From JBHIBD01 sp046758865 (GTDB taxonomy: Bacteria > Planctomycetota > Brocadiia > Brocadiales > Bathyanammoxibiaceae), in NCBI GenBank assembly GCA_046758865.1, contig JBHIBD010000031.1, positions 1 to 23,866 on the forward strand: a stretch of DNA of 23,866 nucleotides. The letters are read 5' to 3'. Below, piece after piece: positions 13,635 through 22,511 of the stretch (positions are counted from its first letter, which is position 1; the number at the start of each line of letters is the position of its first letter). The notes beneath the pieces were generated by a model. It searched no databases, had not been told where the DNA came from, and was given only the letters and a program-made list of their open reading frames with translations. The position numbers and the translations under genes were made by a program.

Positions 13635-16253
13635 CTATGACGCCACCACCGCAGCCTCTCTTAGGCTAAATGAGATCTTACCGCCTTTATTGGTCTGGGC
13701 AACTATCTCGGAGCCTTCAGGGAATCTTCCCTTTAGTATCTCCATAGCCAGGGGGTTTTCTATAAGTTGCTGCACGGTCCGCTTGAGTGGCCTTGCACCG
13801 TAAACTGGGTCAAAACCCTCCTCCACCAACCTATCCTTAACGCCTTCACTTATGACAAGTTCAAGGTTATGTTCGGCAAGTCTCTTCCGGAGGGCCTTGA
13901 GCTGTATATCTACGATTTCTTCTATCTCCTCTTTCGTCAGGCGGTTAAATATGATTATGTCGTCTATTCTATTTAAGAACTCTGGCCTAAAGACCTCTCT
14001 CATGGCCTCTTTTATGCGTTCCTTTAGTTCTTCCTCCTTGTCCTTCCCGCCAAGCTCGTGTATCCACTGGGTGCCGATGTTGGATGTCATGACGATGATG
14101 GTGTTCTTAAAGTCCACCGTCCGTCCGTGACCATCGGTAAGTCTGCCGTCATCAAGCACTTGTAGTAGGATATTGAACACGTCCCCGTGGGCCTTCTCAA
14201 TCTCGTCGAACAGCACCACTGAATATGGCCGGCGCCTGACGGCCTCTGTAAGCCTGCCGCCCTCTTCATATCCTACGTAGCCCGGGGGCGCACCAATCAG
14301 CCTTGCCACAGAGTGCTGTTCCATAAACTCGGACATGTCGACCCTCACCATGGCATCCTCGTCGTCAAACAGGAACTCTGCCAGCGCACGGCAGAGTTCC
14401 GTCTTTCCCACGCCTGTGGGACCAAGGAATATAAAAGACCCCACCGGTCTATTGGGGTCCTGGAGTCCAGCCCTGGCCCGCCTCACCGCATCGGAAACGG
14501 CCCTCACTGCCTTCTCCTGGCCGACCACCCTCTCTTTGAGCCTGTCCTCCATCTTGAGCAGTTTCTGCTTCTCGCCCTCAAGGAGCTTGGAGACGGGAAT
14601 GCCCGTCCACTTCGATACCACTTCAGCCACATCATCGGCGTCTACCTCTTCCTTCAGCAGGCACTTTTCTTTTTGTATCCTAGTGAGTTTTTCATGCCTC
14701 TTTTTTAGCTCCTCTTCATACTCCCTGATGCGCCCGTAACGTATCTCTGCCACCTTCCCCAGGTCTCCCTGCCGCTGGGCGGCCTGTTCCTCGACACGGG
14801 CCTGGTCTATCTTTGCCTTTAAGTCCTGTATTGCCTTTATTACGCCCTTCTCGTTCTCCCACTGTGCCTTAAGCACATTAAATTCTTCCTTCAGGTCTGC
14901 GATTTGTTTCTCCACCCGTGCCTTCCTCTCCTTGGACGCACGGTCCTTTTCCTTCTTCAGGGCCTCTCGTTCTATCTCCAACTGCATAATCTTACGCGCT
15001 ATTTCATCGAGCTCCGTGGGCATACTGTCTATCTCAATCCTCAGCCTGGATGCTGCCTCATCGATAAGATCTATGGCCTTATCGGGCAGAAAGCGGTCAC
15101 TTATATAACGATGGGACAGGGTGCTGGCGGCTACCAAGGCCGAGTCCTTTATCCTGACGCCGTGATGCACCTCATAACGTTCTTTGAGGCCGCGAAGGAT
15201 GGTAATGGTATCCTCCACGGTAGGCTGGCCTACATAAACGGGTTGAAAGCGTCGTTCAAGGGCAGCGTCCTTTTCAACATGTTTGCGGTACTCATCCAAG
15301 GTAGTAGCACCAACACAACGCAGCTCCCCCCTCGCAAGGGCAGGTTTTAATAGATTTGATGCATCTACTGCTCCCTCTGCTGCCCCTGCGCCTACTACCG
15401 TATGTAGCTCATCTATGAAGAGTATTACAGTGCCCTCTGCCTCACTTATCTCCCTAAGAACAGCCTTGAGACGGTCTTCGAATTCTCCTCGGTATTTTGT
15501 GCCGGCGATGAGTGCACCCATGTCGAGTGCCATTACTCGCTTGTTCTTAAGCCCCTCTGGTACATCACCGCCGACGATGCGCTGCGCCAGACCCTCGATG
15601 ATGGCGGTCTTACCTACACCCGGCTCACCAATAAGTACGGGGTTATTCTTGGTTCGTCTTGAGAGCACTTGAATAACGCGTCTTATCTCATCGTCTCTGC
15701 CTATTACAGGGTCGAGCTTACCCAGCCTGGCTAACTGCACGAGGTCTCGGCTGTAGCGCTCAAGTGCCTTGTACTTATCCTCGGGGTTTGGGTCTGTAAC
15801 CCGGTGGGAGCCGCGAAAGGCCTGGAGGGCCCGCAGCAACTCGTCTTTCCTTACACCGGCGTCTTTCAGGATGCGACCAGCGGCACTCTCTTCCCTGTCT
15901 GCCATGGCCAGGAGGATGTGTTCCGTGCTAAGATATTCGTCCTTTAGTCTCTGGACCTCCCCCCATGAGGCGTTCAATATCTCGTTAAGCTCGGGGCTTA
16001 TGTAAGCCTGACCAAAGGTTGTGGGACCACTTACCTGTGGGAGTTTCTCTATTGCCTCCTGGCACTGAGAGTATATGAAATCTTTGTCTACACCCAATTT
16101 CTCGAGGATTGGGCCCACTATGCCCTTCTCTTGCTTGATTAGGGATGAGAGGAGATGGACGGACTCTATTTGCTGCTGGCCCTTTGACTGGGCCAACTCG
16201 TGGGCATCTTGGATGGCCTTCTGGGCCTTTATTGTAAGTTTATCAAGTCTCAT
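13635..16253 (-). CDS. clpB: ClpB disaggregase
   Basis: An 872-residue Hsp100 ATPase that, with DnaK, pulls proteins out of aggregates. The N-terminal Clp domain covers about 1-145. The first AAA+ domain has Walker A GEPGVGKT at 209-216 and Walker B VILFIDELH. The coiled-coil middle domain (about 410-530, Glu/Lys-rich) is what separates ClpB from ClpA and ClpC. The second AAA+ domain has Walker A GPTGVGKT near 610, VVLFDEIEKAH, and sensor-2 region YGARPLKR near 830. Length is normal. It lies 74 bp downstream of dnaK on the same strand, but an intrinsic terminator stands between them, so it is expressed either by readthrough or from an undetected promoter. Confidence 0.97.
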   Translation of the reverse strand: MRLDKLTIKAQKAIQDAHELAQSKGQQQIESVHLLSSLIKQEKGIVGPILEKLGVDKDFIYSQCQEAIEKLPQVSGPTTFGQAYISPELNEILNASWGEVQRLKDEYLSTEHILLAMADREESAAGRILKDAGVRKDELLRALQAFRGSHRVTDPNPEDKYKALERYSRDLVQLARLGKLDPVIGRDDEIRRVIQVLSRRTKNNPVLIGEPGVGKTAIIEGLAQRIVGGDVPEGLKNKRVMALDMGALIAGTKYRGEFEDRLKAVLREISEAEGTVILFIDELHTVVGAGAAEGAVDASNLLKPALARGELRCVGATTLDEYRKHVEKDAALERRFQPVYVGQPTVEDTITILRGLKERYEVHHGVRIKDSALVAASTLSHRYISDRFLPDKAIDLIDEAASRLRIEIDSMPTELDEIARKIMQLEIEREALKKEKDRASKERKARVEKQIADLKEEFNVLKAQWENEKGVIKAIQDLKAKIDQARVEEQAAQRQGDLGKVAEIRYGRIREYEEELKKRHEKLTRIQKEKCLLKEEVDADDVAEVVSKWTGIPVSKLLEGEKQKLLKMEDRLKERVVGQEKAVRAVSDAVRRARAGLQDPNRPVGSFIFLGPTGVGKTELCRALAEFLFDDEDAMVRVDMSEFMEQHSVARLIGAPPGYVGYEEGGRLTEAVRRRPYSVVLFDEIEKAHGDVFNILLQVLDDGRLTDGHGRTVDFKNTIIVMTSNIGTQWIHELGGKDKEEELKERIKEAMREVFRPEFLNRIDDIIIFNRLTKEEIEEIVDIQLKALRKRLAEHNLELVISEGVKDRLVEEGFDPVYGARPLKRTVQQLIENPLAMEILKGRFPEGSEIVAQTNKGGKISFSLREAAVVAS

Positions 16254-16273
16254 ACATCTTCACTAACCTTAAA

Positions 16274-16300
16274 CAAAAAGGTCGGGACTGCGCCCGACCT
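16274..16300 (-). terminator. Intrinsic terminator after dnaK
   Basis: On the minus strand AGGTCGGG-CGCAGT-CCCGACCT forms a perfect 8-bp GC-rich stem with a 6-nt loop, followed directly by TTTTTG. It starts 27 bp after the dnaK stop and ends about 20 bp before the clpB ATG. Confidence 0.85.
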
Positions 16301-16327
16301 GCGTGAAATAAAGTCAACTTTGTGCGG

Positions 16328-18250
16328 CTAGTCCTTTACGTCGTAGTCAGCGTCAATGACCTCTTCGCCCTTTCCTTTTCCTTTTTCTTCTTTTTCTTTT
16401 TTACCACCTGCAGGGCCGGCACCAGGGCCTTCTGCCCGCTTTGCAGTAGATTCATACATGACCTGGGCCAGCTTGTGGGAGGCCTGGGTAAGCTCATCTA
16501 TGGCCTTCTTTATCTCTACGGCGCTATTACTATCCTTCAAGGACTTGAGCCTGTCCAGTGCCCTGGTCACGGCGTCTCTGTCAGCCTGACTTACCTTATC
16601 TCCATGCTCCTTAAGGGTCTTTTCCGTGGCGTATACCAGCTGGTCGGCCTGGTTTCTCGCATCCGCCAGCTCTCTGGCCTTTTTATCCTCTTCGGCAAAC
16701 TTCTCGGCCTCCTTCTTCATCTTCTCCACCTCTTCATCTGAGAGGCCGGAAGAGGACTTTATGATGATAGACTGCTCCTTGCCGGTACCCAGGTCCTTTG
16801 CACTGACATTTAGGATGCCGTTGGCGTCTATGTCAAAAGAGACCTCTATCTGAGGGACACCCCTGGGTGCGGGCGGGATGCCGGCCAGCTGGAAACGGCC
16901 AAGGGTACGGTTATCCCTAGCCATGGACCGCTCTCCCTGCAGGACGTGGATGTCAACGGCCGTCTGGCTGTCGGCAGCAGTGGAAAATATCTCCTTTTTA
17001 CCGGTAGGAATGGTGGTGTTTCTCTGTATAAGTGTGGTCATTACACCTCCCAGGGTCTCTATGCCCAGTGAGAGCGGTGTAACGTCTAATAGGAGCACGT
17101 CGCGGACCTCCCCAGAGAGCACAGCGCCCTGGATGGCAGCCCCAACGGCCACCACTTCATCGGGATTTACGCCCTTGCATGGCTCCCTATTAAATACCTC
17201 TTTTACCAGCTGCTGTACCCTGGGCATCCTGGTCTGCCCGCCTACAAGGATGACCTCATCTACGTCATTAGGAGAGAGTTTTGCATCGGCCAGGGCATTC
17301 TCACACGGCCCCTTGCATCTCTGTATCAGGTGTTCAACCAGTTGCTCAAATTTTGCCCGTGTGATGCTAGCGGTAAGGTGCTTTGGCCCTGTCTGGTCCG
17401 CGGTGATAAATGGGAGGTTTATATCCGCACTCATGGAGTTGGAGAGCTCGCATTTTGCCTTCTCTGCGGCCTCTTTAAGACGCTGGTGGGCCATGGGGTC
17501 CTTTCTAAGGTCTATACCGTTCTCTCTCTGGAATTCATCCGCCATGTAGTTCATAAGGACCTCATCGAGGTCATCCCCTCCGAGGTGGGTATCGCCATTG
17601 GTAGCAAGTACCTGAAACACCCCATCTCCTACTTCCAAGATGGAGATGTCAAATGTGCCTCCCCCAAGGTCGAAGACCGCTATTCTGCCTGACTTCTTCT
17701 TTTCAAGACCATAGGCAAGGCAGGAAGCGGTCGGTTCATTGATTATTCTTACTACATCTAGCCCGGCAATTGTACCGGCGTCTTTGGTGGCCTGGCGCTG
17801 GCTGTCATTAAAATATGCAGGTGTGGTGATAACGGCCTTTTTGACAGGGTGACCAAGATATTCCTCCGCCGTCTTCTTTAGGTCCTGAAGGACCATGGCC
17901 GATATCTCGGGTGGAGTATAGGCCTTGCCCTTTATTTCTACCTTTACAGGTTCTTCTGGTGCGCCTACTATCTTGAAGGGAACAAGCTTCTCTTCTTCGG
18001 ATACTTCGCTGTGCCTCCTGCCCATAAAACGCTTTATGGAGTATATGGTGTTCTTTGGGTTTATAATGGCCTGCCGCTTGGCCAGTTGGCCCACCAGGCG
18101 TTCTCCCTTGTCTGTAAATGCTACGCAAGAAGGGGTGAGCCTGCTGCCCTGGGAATTGATGATCACTGTAGGCTGGTCACCTTCCATTACTGACACGACG
18201 GAGTTAGTGGTGCCCAAGTCTATGCCGATTATCCTTTCCCTTTCAGCCAT
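16328..18250 (-). CDS. dnaK: Chaperone DnaK (Hsp70)
   Basis: A 640-residue Hsp70. The nucleotide-binding domain has IGIDLGTTNSVVSV at the start, VFDLGGGTFDISIL near 195 and ILVGGQTRMPRV near 335. The linker and substrate-binding domain begin with VLLLDVTPLSLGIETLGG near 390. The helical lid ends in a low-complexity Gly/Lys/Glu tail and the bacterial terminal motif EEVIDADYDVKD. The start is supported by GGAGAG upstream of the ATG. A consensus sigma70-type promoter precedes it (18340-18367) and no CIRCE repeat (the HrcA operator) is seen. grpE and dnaJ are not next to it, unlike the common arrangement. A strong terminator follows, then clpB. Confidence 0.98.
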   Translation of the reverse strand: MAERERIIGIDLGTTNSVVSVMEGDQPTVIINSQGSRLTPSCVAFTDKGERLVGQLAKRQAIINPKNTIYSIKRFMGRRHSEVSEEEKLVPFKIVGAPEEPVKVEIKGKAYTPPEISAMVLQDLKKTAEEYLGHPVKKAVITTPAYFNDSQRQATKDAGTIAGLDVVRIINEPTASCLAYGLEKKKSGRIAVFDLGGGTFDISILEVGDGVFQVLATNGDTHLGGDDLDEVLMNYMADEFQRENGIDLRKDPMAHQRLKEAAEKAKCELSNSMSADINLPFITADQTGPKHLTASITRAKFEQLVEHLIQRCKGPCENALADAKLSPNDVDEVILVGGQTRMPRVQQLVKEVFNREPCKGVNPDEVVAVGAAIQGAVLSGEVRDVLLLDVTPLSLGIETLGGVMTTLIQRNTTIPTGKKEIFSTAADSQTAVDIHVLQGERSMARDNRTLGRFQLAGIPPAPRGVPQIEVSFDIDANGILNVSAKDLGTGKEQSIIIKSSSGLSDEEVEKMKKEAEKFAEEDKKARELADARNQADQLVYATEKTLKEHGDKVSQADRDAVTRALDRLKSLKDSNSAVEIKKAIDELTQASHKLAQVMYESTAKRAEGPGAGPAGGKKEKEEKGKGKGEEVIDADYDVKD

Positions 18251-18339
18251 TACGATGCTCTCCTTTCACAACTCGCAAAAGGCGCCTAACACAAAGCGTT
18301 AAAATAGCTTAACAAAAACAAACACCTTCAATCAAAACT

Positions 18340-18367
18340 ATTATAACACGCTTGTCTACTTTTTCAA
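18340..18367 (-). promoter_or_regulatory. Sigma70-type promoter of dnaK
   Basis: On the minus strand TTGAAA (18367-18362), 16-bp spacer, TATAAT (18345-18340). It lies between the dapB stop and the dnaK start and would give a leader of about 80 nt. No heat-shock (sigma32-type) sequence or CIRCE repeat is seen nearby. Confidence 0.7.
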
Positions 18368-18389
18368 GCTCCCGAACAATATGGATAGG

Positions 18390-19181
18390 CTACACCCTTA
18401 TCACGTCCCTCATCTCATAGAGCCCTGGTGGCTTATTGACGATAAATTTTGCGGCCTTAAGGGCCCCCATGGCAAAGGTGTCACGGCTGTGGGCACTGTG
18501 AACGAGTTCAATGGTCTCTCCAAGGTTCCCGAAAATGACTTTGTGATCTCCCACTGTGTCCCCCACCCTTAGCGCATGAACACCTATCTCTCCACCAGGG
18601 CGTTCACCGACCTGACCTCGGCGGCCATAGACAGCCACATCCTCCAGCTTCCTGTCTGTTGCTTTACAGATTACCTGGGCAATCTTAAGGGCTGTGCCGC
18701 TTGGGGCATCTTTTTTAAATCGGTGATGTACCTCCACAATCTCAATATCGTAATCCTTTCCCAGCGCCTTGGCTAGCTGGGGAGCGAGCTGAAAGATGAG
18801 ATTCACCCCGAGGCTCATATTCGGGGAAATAAGACATGGTACATGGTGGGCTGCTTCCTTAATCTTAGAGAGCTGCTCCAGGCTGTGGCCTGTTGTGCCA
18901 ATCACCAGGGCTATGCCCGCAGAGGCGCAATGGGTTACCTTTTCTACACTGGAGGCTGGTTCAGAAAAATCAACGAGGACATTTGCCTTGCCGTCGAGTG
19001 CCTTTGTCACCCTTATACCACATTCGTTCTCTCCCAGGGTGGACCCAATATCTTTCCCCAGGAGTGGATGACCCTCCCTTTCAAGTGCTGCCACAAGCTG
19101 GAGTTCTTTGTCCCTGCATACGTGTGCCACCACCCTAGAGCCCATCCGACCGCAGGCCCCATTAACTGCCACTTTAATCAT
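18390..19181 (-). CDS. dapB: 4-hydroxy-tetrahydrodipicolinate reductase
   Basis: DapB reduces the DapA product on the way to diaminopimelate and lysine, using NAD(P)H, in the cytoplasm. The start used is the ATG at 19181 (MIKVAVNGACGRMG), giving 263 residues: it sits in an ATGA overlap with the rhomboid stop and puts the nucleotide-binding GxxGRMG at the N-terminus where the family has it. An in-frame ATG at 19202 would add seven residues. Other signatures are GTTGHS near 96, SPNMSLGVN near 119 and the catalytic EVHHRFKKDAPSGTA ending near 164. It is translationally coupled to the rhomboid gene. No other lysine genes are nearby. Length and motifs are typical and complete. Confidence 0.96.
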   Translation of the reverse strand: MIKVAVNGACGRMGSRVVAHVCRDKELQLVAALEREGHPLLGKDIGSTLGENECGIRVTKALDGKANVLVDFSEPASSVEKVTHCASAGIALVIGTTGHSLEQLSKIKEAAHHVPCLISPNMSLGVNLIFQLAPQLAKALGKDYDIEIVEVHHRFKKDAPSGTALKIAQVICKATDRKLEDVAVYGRRGQVGERPGGEIGVHALRVGDTVGDHKVIFGNLGETIELVHSAHSRDTFAMGALKAAKFIVNKPPGLYEMRDVIRV

Positions 19182-20038
19182 ACCTTTCGCTCGGTCTTCC
19201 ATTTCCGGTATTTCTTGCTGGCATTTTGCAGAAACTCCAGCTCCTTCTTGGTAAGATTTTCCATGCCTACACGGTTCACCTTTTCCAGGATCATATCCAC
19301 CTTTCTGCGTATCTCTACGCCCTCCCTCATCTCCCTTTCTCTCTGCTTTGCCTGCCAGATGGCAATCATGCCCCAGAGTCTTGGTTCGTATCTAACAAAT
19401 AAAAATCCGTAAAGCAGCCCTCCCAGATGGGCGTAATATGCTATGTTTCCTCCACTAGGCAAGAGACAGTTCAAGGCCGTTATACCTGCAAATATCATGA
19501 CCAGGTGTCTGGCCTTTATGGGGAAGATGAACAAGATTATGGTAGCCTCGGGAAAGAACATAGCAAAGGCAACCTCTACGGCAAAGATGGCACCTGATGC
19601 ACCCAGTATGGCGCTGTTAGAACCAAGTAATGTACTTAACAAGGCAGAAAATACACCAGCGGTGAAGTACAGGGTGAGGAACTTCCTTGTGCCCATGGTC
19701 CTTTCTACATCGGCACCGAACATCCATAGGGCAAACATATTAATGATAAGGTGCCAGGGGTCGTATATGCTGTGAAGGAAAATATAACTAAAGAGCTGCC
19801 AAAGCCAGAGGTTACCAAAGGCGTCCGGTGGGTAGAACCAGAATAGTTTGGTAAATGGGTCTGGATAGCCAAACCCAGCCCCTTCAACGGGCCTACCGCC
19901 GCTCCACTGGGTGCTTATGGAAAAGAACAGGAGCTGGAGGATGAATATACCTACATTGACAGAGATGAGTATCTTTATGGCCCTCGTCCACTTGCTACCA
20001 AAGGACATGCCAAACTCTGGTGTATACCACTGACTCAT
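19178..20038 (-). CDS. Rhomboid family intramembrane serine protease
   Basis: A 286-residue polytopic membrane protein with about six helices. The rhomboid catalytic elements are present: WHLIINMFALWMFG with H96 and N100 in the second helix, the nucleophile S148 in GASGA, and H204 in YAHLGGLLYG. Rhomboids cut transmembrane segments inside the membrane. After the last helix there is a charged tail of about 65 residues (LTKKELEFLQNASKKYRKWK), seen in many bacterial rhomboids; its role is unknown. AGAAGG precedes the ATG, and a consensus promoter lies at 20105-20132. It is the first gene of a rhomboid-dapB unit. Substrates cannot be predicted from the window. Confidence 0.95.
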   Translation of the reverse strand: MSQWYTPEFGMSFGSKWTRAIKILISVNVGIFILQLLFFSISTQWSGGRPVEGAGFGYPDPFTKLFWFYPPDAFGNLWLWQLFSYIFLHSIYDPWHLIINMFALWMFGADVERTMGTRKFLTLYFTAGVFSALLSTLLGSNSAILGASGAIFAVEVAFAMFFPEATIILFIFPIKARHLVMIFAGITALNCLLPSGGNIAYYAHLGGLLYGFLFVRYEPRLWGMIAIWQAKQREREMREGVEIRRKVDMILEKVNRVGMENLTKKELEFLQNASKKYRKWKTERKV

Positions 20039-20104
20039 ACGTTGGCCTTCTTCACGTCTCTTTACGCTATTTCATAGTGGATTTACGTTGATGATAAACC
20101 ATTA

Positions 20105-20132
20105 TTTATACTCTTTTCGGCATAAATGTCAA
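20105..20132 (-). promoter_or_regulatory. Sigma70-type promoter of rhomboid-dapB
   Basis: On the minus strand TTGACA (20132-20127, consensus), 16-bp spacer, TATAAA (20110-20105). It is divergent from the promoter of the HD gene about 15 bp away. Confidence 0.7.
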
Positions 20133-20146
20133 GATATAGAAGGGCA

Positions 20147-20174
20147 TTGATACACCCGAAGATTGGCTTATAAT
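20147..20174 (+). promoter_or_regulatory. Sigma70-type promoter of the HD gene
   Basis: TTGATA (20147-20152), 16-bp spacer, TATAAT (20169-20174, consensus), about 37 bp before the ATG at 20212. Confidence 0.7.
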
Positions 20175-20211
20175 GTTATCCTAAGTTTCAGAAAATACTT
20201 GGGACAATGTT

Positions 20212-20766
20212 ATGAACAGAGAAGAGGCGTGGGACCTACTGACCGGCCATATTCGGCAGGAAAATCTCCGCAAGCATTGTGTGGCAACCGAGGCCATAAT
20301 GCGCAGCCTGGCCCGAGAGCTGGGCAGAGATGAGGAGAGTTGGGGTGTGGCAGGGTTACTCCATGACCTCGACTTTGAATCAACCAAGGACGACCCTGCC
20401 AGCCATACCCTGCGGACTGCCGACATACTCAGGGATAAGGGCATCCCTGATGATATGGTAGAGGCCATCAAGGCCCACAACGCCGAGGCACTCGGCATTG
20501 AACGCACCACGGAGATGGGGTTTGCGCTTTCTGCGGCAGAGAGCATTACCGGGCTCATAGTGGCTGCGGCGCTGGTGCTCCCTGACAAAAAGCTCTCAAG
20601 CGTAAAACCTTCCAGCGTCATCAAGAGGATGCAGGAAAAGGCATTTGCGCGGAACGTGAACAGGCAGGCCATCCGCGGGTGTGAGAGGCTCGGTATAGGT
20701 CTCGAAGACTTCGTGAAACTAAGCCTCACAGCCATGCAAGGAATTGCGAGTGAGCTGGGACTTTAG
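20212..20766 (+). CDS. HD-superfamily hydrolase (COG2316-like)
   Basis: A 184-residue HD-domain protein. Metal ligands are visible as H23 (RKHCVATEA), the HD pair in GLLHDLDFE near 51-52, and a later histidine in AIKAHNAEAL. The start NREEAWDLLTGHI and the spacing match the predicted hydrolases grouped as COG2316, which have no established substrate; HD proteins generally cleave phosphate esters or nucleotides. It is cytoplasmic, with no added sensor domain. It is a single gene with its own promoter, divergent from rhomboid-dapB and convergent with the restriction-modification pair. The ribosome-binding site is weak. Confidence 0.85.
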   Translation: MNREEAWDLLTGHIRQENLRKHCVATEAIMRSLARELGRDEESWGVAGLLHDLDFESTKDDPASHTLRTADILRDKGIPDDMVEAIKAHNAEALGIERTTEMGFALSAAESITGLIVAAALVLPDKKLSSVKPSSVIKRMQEKAFARNVNRQAIRGCERLGIGLEDFVKLSLTAMQGIASELGL

Positions 20767-20810
20767 TATCTTTACGAAGAATTATTTGATAGAGCAATTA
20801 TCCCCTTAAC

Positions 20811-21539
20811 TCAGATTTTCACTCTTTTCGCTCCACTGTTAAACGCAACAAGTTTTTCCCAGTCGATAGAACCATCTTTATTACAAAAGTCCTTTATAAA
20901 CTCTGCCGTAAAGCGATTCACAGCTTTTGCCCATGCCTTTTTGTAAGTGGGCCTATGCTTGCTAGGCACATCTTTCACCAGCTTAACTAACTTCAAATAA
21001 AAATCAGGGTCACCCGTAATCTCTGCCCAAAATGCCTGCCCTGAACTTTCTCTATAAATTTTTGTTCTAGATGGTCTACCCTTTCTTCTCCCGTAACCGT
21101 GACCAAGCAAGGCATCGAATTGTTTATGGAGTTTTAAGAGTCGGCTTCTCAGGGTATTGAACTCATCATTCTGTCTTTTCTTTTGACTGGCATTATAGAT
21201 ATTTGGTCCTGATTTTACTGCGATAGCAAGATATTTCTTATCCGTCTCAATCGCGATATCGACTCCTTCACTAGGCGAGACCGCTCCACCAGATACAAAC
21301 TTTGCTATCGGCTCAAAAAAAGCATCTCCAAAAAGACCTTCATCGGATGCCGTTAAATAAGCAGTAAGAACTTCCTCTACAATTTCTGACGCCTTTTCAG
21401 TTCCAATCGCTTTATACAAATAGGGATTTTTTCGCTTCAAATAATCCTTTAACTTGAGCGATTCCAGCTTCTCCAATCTTCTTTTGTAAAAAACCTTCAA
21501 ACATTTTGCTACTAGCTTCTCTAACTCCTTAGTATCCAT
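20811..21539 (-). CDS. Type II restriction endonuclease, PmeII-like
   Basis: A 242-residue protein resembling PmeII-family type II restriction enzymes. The family-like segments are LKDYLKRKNPYLYKA (31-45), GLFGDAFFEPIAKFVSGG (67-84) and the nuclease core EGVDIAIE...YLAIAVKSGPNIYNASQKK (91-121). D94 and K109 fit the PD-(D/E)xK catalytic site; the usual middle acidic residue is replaced by Ala (AVK), as the motif reads here. It starts 4 bp after the methyltransferase stop, the usual order that lets methylation precede cleavage. Base composition is clearly AT-richer than the housekeeping genes around it, suggesting horizontal acquisition. The recognition site cannot be read from the sequence. 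Confidence 0.8.
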   Translation of the reverse strand: MDTKELEKLVAKCLKVFYKRRLEKLESLKLKDYLKRKNPYLYKAIGTEKASEIVEEVLTAYLTASDEGLFGDAFFEPIAKFVSGGAVSPSEGVDIAIETDKKYLAIAVKSGPNIYNASQKKRQNDEFNTLRSRLLKLHKQFDALLGHGYGRRKGRPSRTKIYRESSGQAFWAEITGDPDFYLKLVKLVKDVPSKHRPTYKKAWAKAVNRFTAEFIKDFCNKDGSIDWEKLVAFNSGAKRVKI

Positions 21540-21542
21540 TTA

Positions 21543-22376
21543 CTAGACCGATAACGCGAGCTGGTGCCTCCCGTTTAACTTGGCCTCTACTAATTCACAA
21601 AAGTCTTTCTTTATCTCTATACCTACGTAATACCTGTTCAGTTCTAAACAAGCCAATGCAGTAGCACCTGAACCCATAAACGGATCAAGAACAATGTCCT
21701 TTTCCTTTGTGAAGAGTTTTACAAACCACATAGGTAAGGTTATTGGAAAAGTTGCGCTATGATTTTTATTTGAACATTCAGTAGCTAAATGTAGAACGTT
21801 TGTTGGATACACCATTTTCCTGCTCAACCAGTTTGAAATATTTTTACCAAATCCACTTGAGGTTTTTGACTCATCTCGTTTGAGGTCGGTTTGACTCAAT
21901 CGTCTTAATCTCTTTTCAGCCCAATTGCCTACTGGCACCATTACCTGTTCCTGGTACATCTTGAACTTGGTCTGTTTCGTAAAATGTAAACATCTTTCCC
22001 ATGAATCTCTAAACCGGTTTGGCCATTTACCTGGATAGCAATTCCTTTTACACCAGACATATTCCTCCGTCCACAACCATCCTTGCTTCCTCATTTCAAG
22101 TATCAACTCTATTACATAAGTACACCTTTCCCCGTTTTTAGCCTTTTCTTTTATGTTCAAAATAAAAGAACCTTGTGGCTTTAACACCCTTTTCAATTCT
22201 TTGCTAATCGGCAAAAACCACTCAACGTATTTATCGGGATGAATACCGCCATAACTTCTTTTCCTACAATCTGCATAGGGTGGTGAAGTCACGATTAGGT
22301 CAATGCGGTTTGCAGGAAAAGTCGGTAAAACCTCTATTGCATCACCACAGATTATTTTGTTTGTTTGTAACTTCAT
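21543..22376 (-). CDS. Type II DNA methyltransferase (N4-cytosine or N6-adenine)
   Basis: A 277-residue amino-methyltransferase that should protect the host from the adjacent endonuclease. Catalytic motif IV is TSPPY (30-34), near the N-terminus. The AdoMet-binding motif I DPFMGSGATALA comes late (from D231), so the order is IV then I, the beta class. SPPY is most typical of N4-cytosine enzymes but does not exclude N6-adenine. The variable middle (about 110-200) should hold the target-recognition region. It is the first gene of the pair, with a candidate promoter and two direct repeats upstream that may serve control. Low GC marks it with the endonuclease as an acquired module. Confidence 0.93.
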   Translation of the reverse strand: MKLQTNKIICGDAIEVLPTFPANRIDLIVTSPPYADCRKRSYGGIHPDKYVEWFLPISKELKRVLKPQGSFILNIKEKAKNGERCTYVIELILEMRKQGWLWTEEYVWCKRNCYPGKWPNRFRDSWERCLHFTKQTKFKMYQEQVMVPVGNWAEKRLRRLSQTDLKRDESKTSSGFGKNISNWLSRKMVYPTNVLHLATECSNKNHSATFPITLPMWFVKLFTKEKDIVLDPFMGSGATALACLELNRYYVGIEIKKDFCELVEAKLNGRHQLALSV

Positions 22377-22383
22377 GACAAGC

Positions 22384-22430
22384 CTTACAATTTCTTACAA
22401 TTCCTATAATCCTTAGAAACCTTATATCAA
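22384..22430 (-). promoter_or_regulatory. Candidate promoter and direct repeats of the R-M unit
   Basis: On the minus strand TTGATA (22430-22425), 16-bp spacer, TATAGG (22408-22403). Immediately downstream two copies of AATTGTAAG (22402-22394 and 22392-22384) are spaced by one helical turn, overlapping the expected transcription start. Such a repeat could be an operator, though no controller gene is seen in the window. Confidence 0.4.
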
Positions 22431-22511
22431 CTGCCTACCATATAGTCAAGCAGAAACTGGCTACCATGCCAGATGTTGTATAGACGGCCTTTATGACCAA
22501 GGGAATAATCA

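Noticed and set aside
14313..14739. Long plus-strand ORFs inside clpB and dnaK.
   Set aside because: They are antisense shadows of strongly conserved genes with typical low-complexity Ser/Leu-rich translations and no ribosome-binding sites.
19182..19202. dapB starting at 19202.
   Set aside because: The ATG at 19181 gives an ATGA overlap with the rhomboid stop and the normal position of the nucleotide-binding motif. The upstream ATG remains possible.
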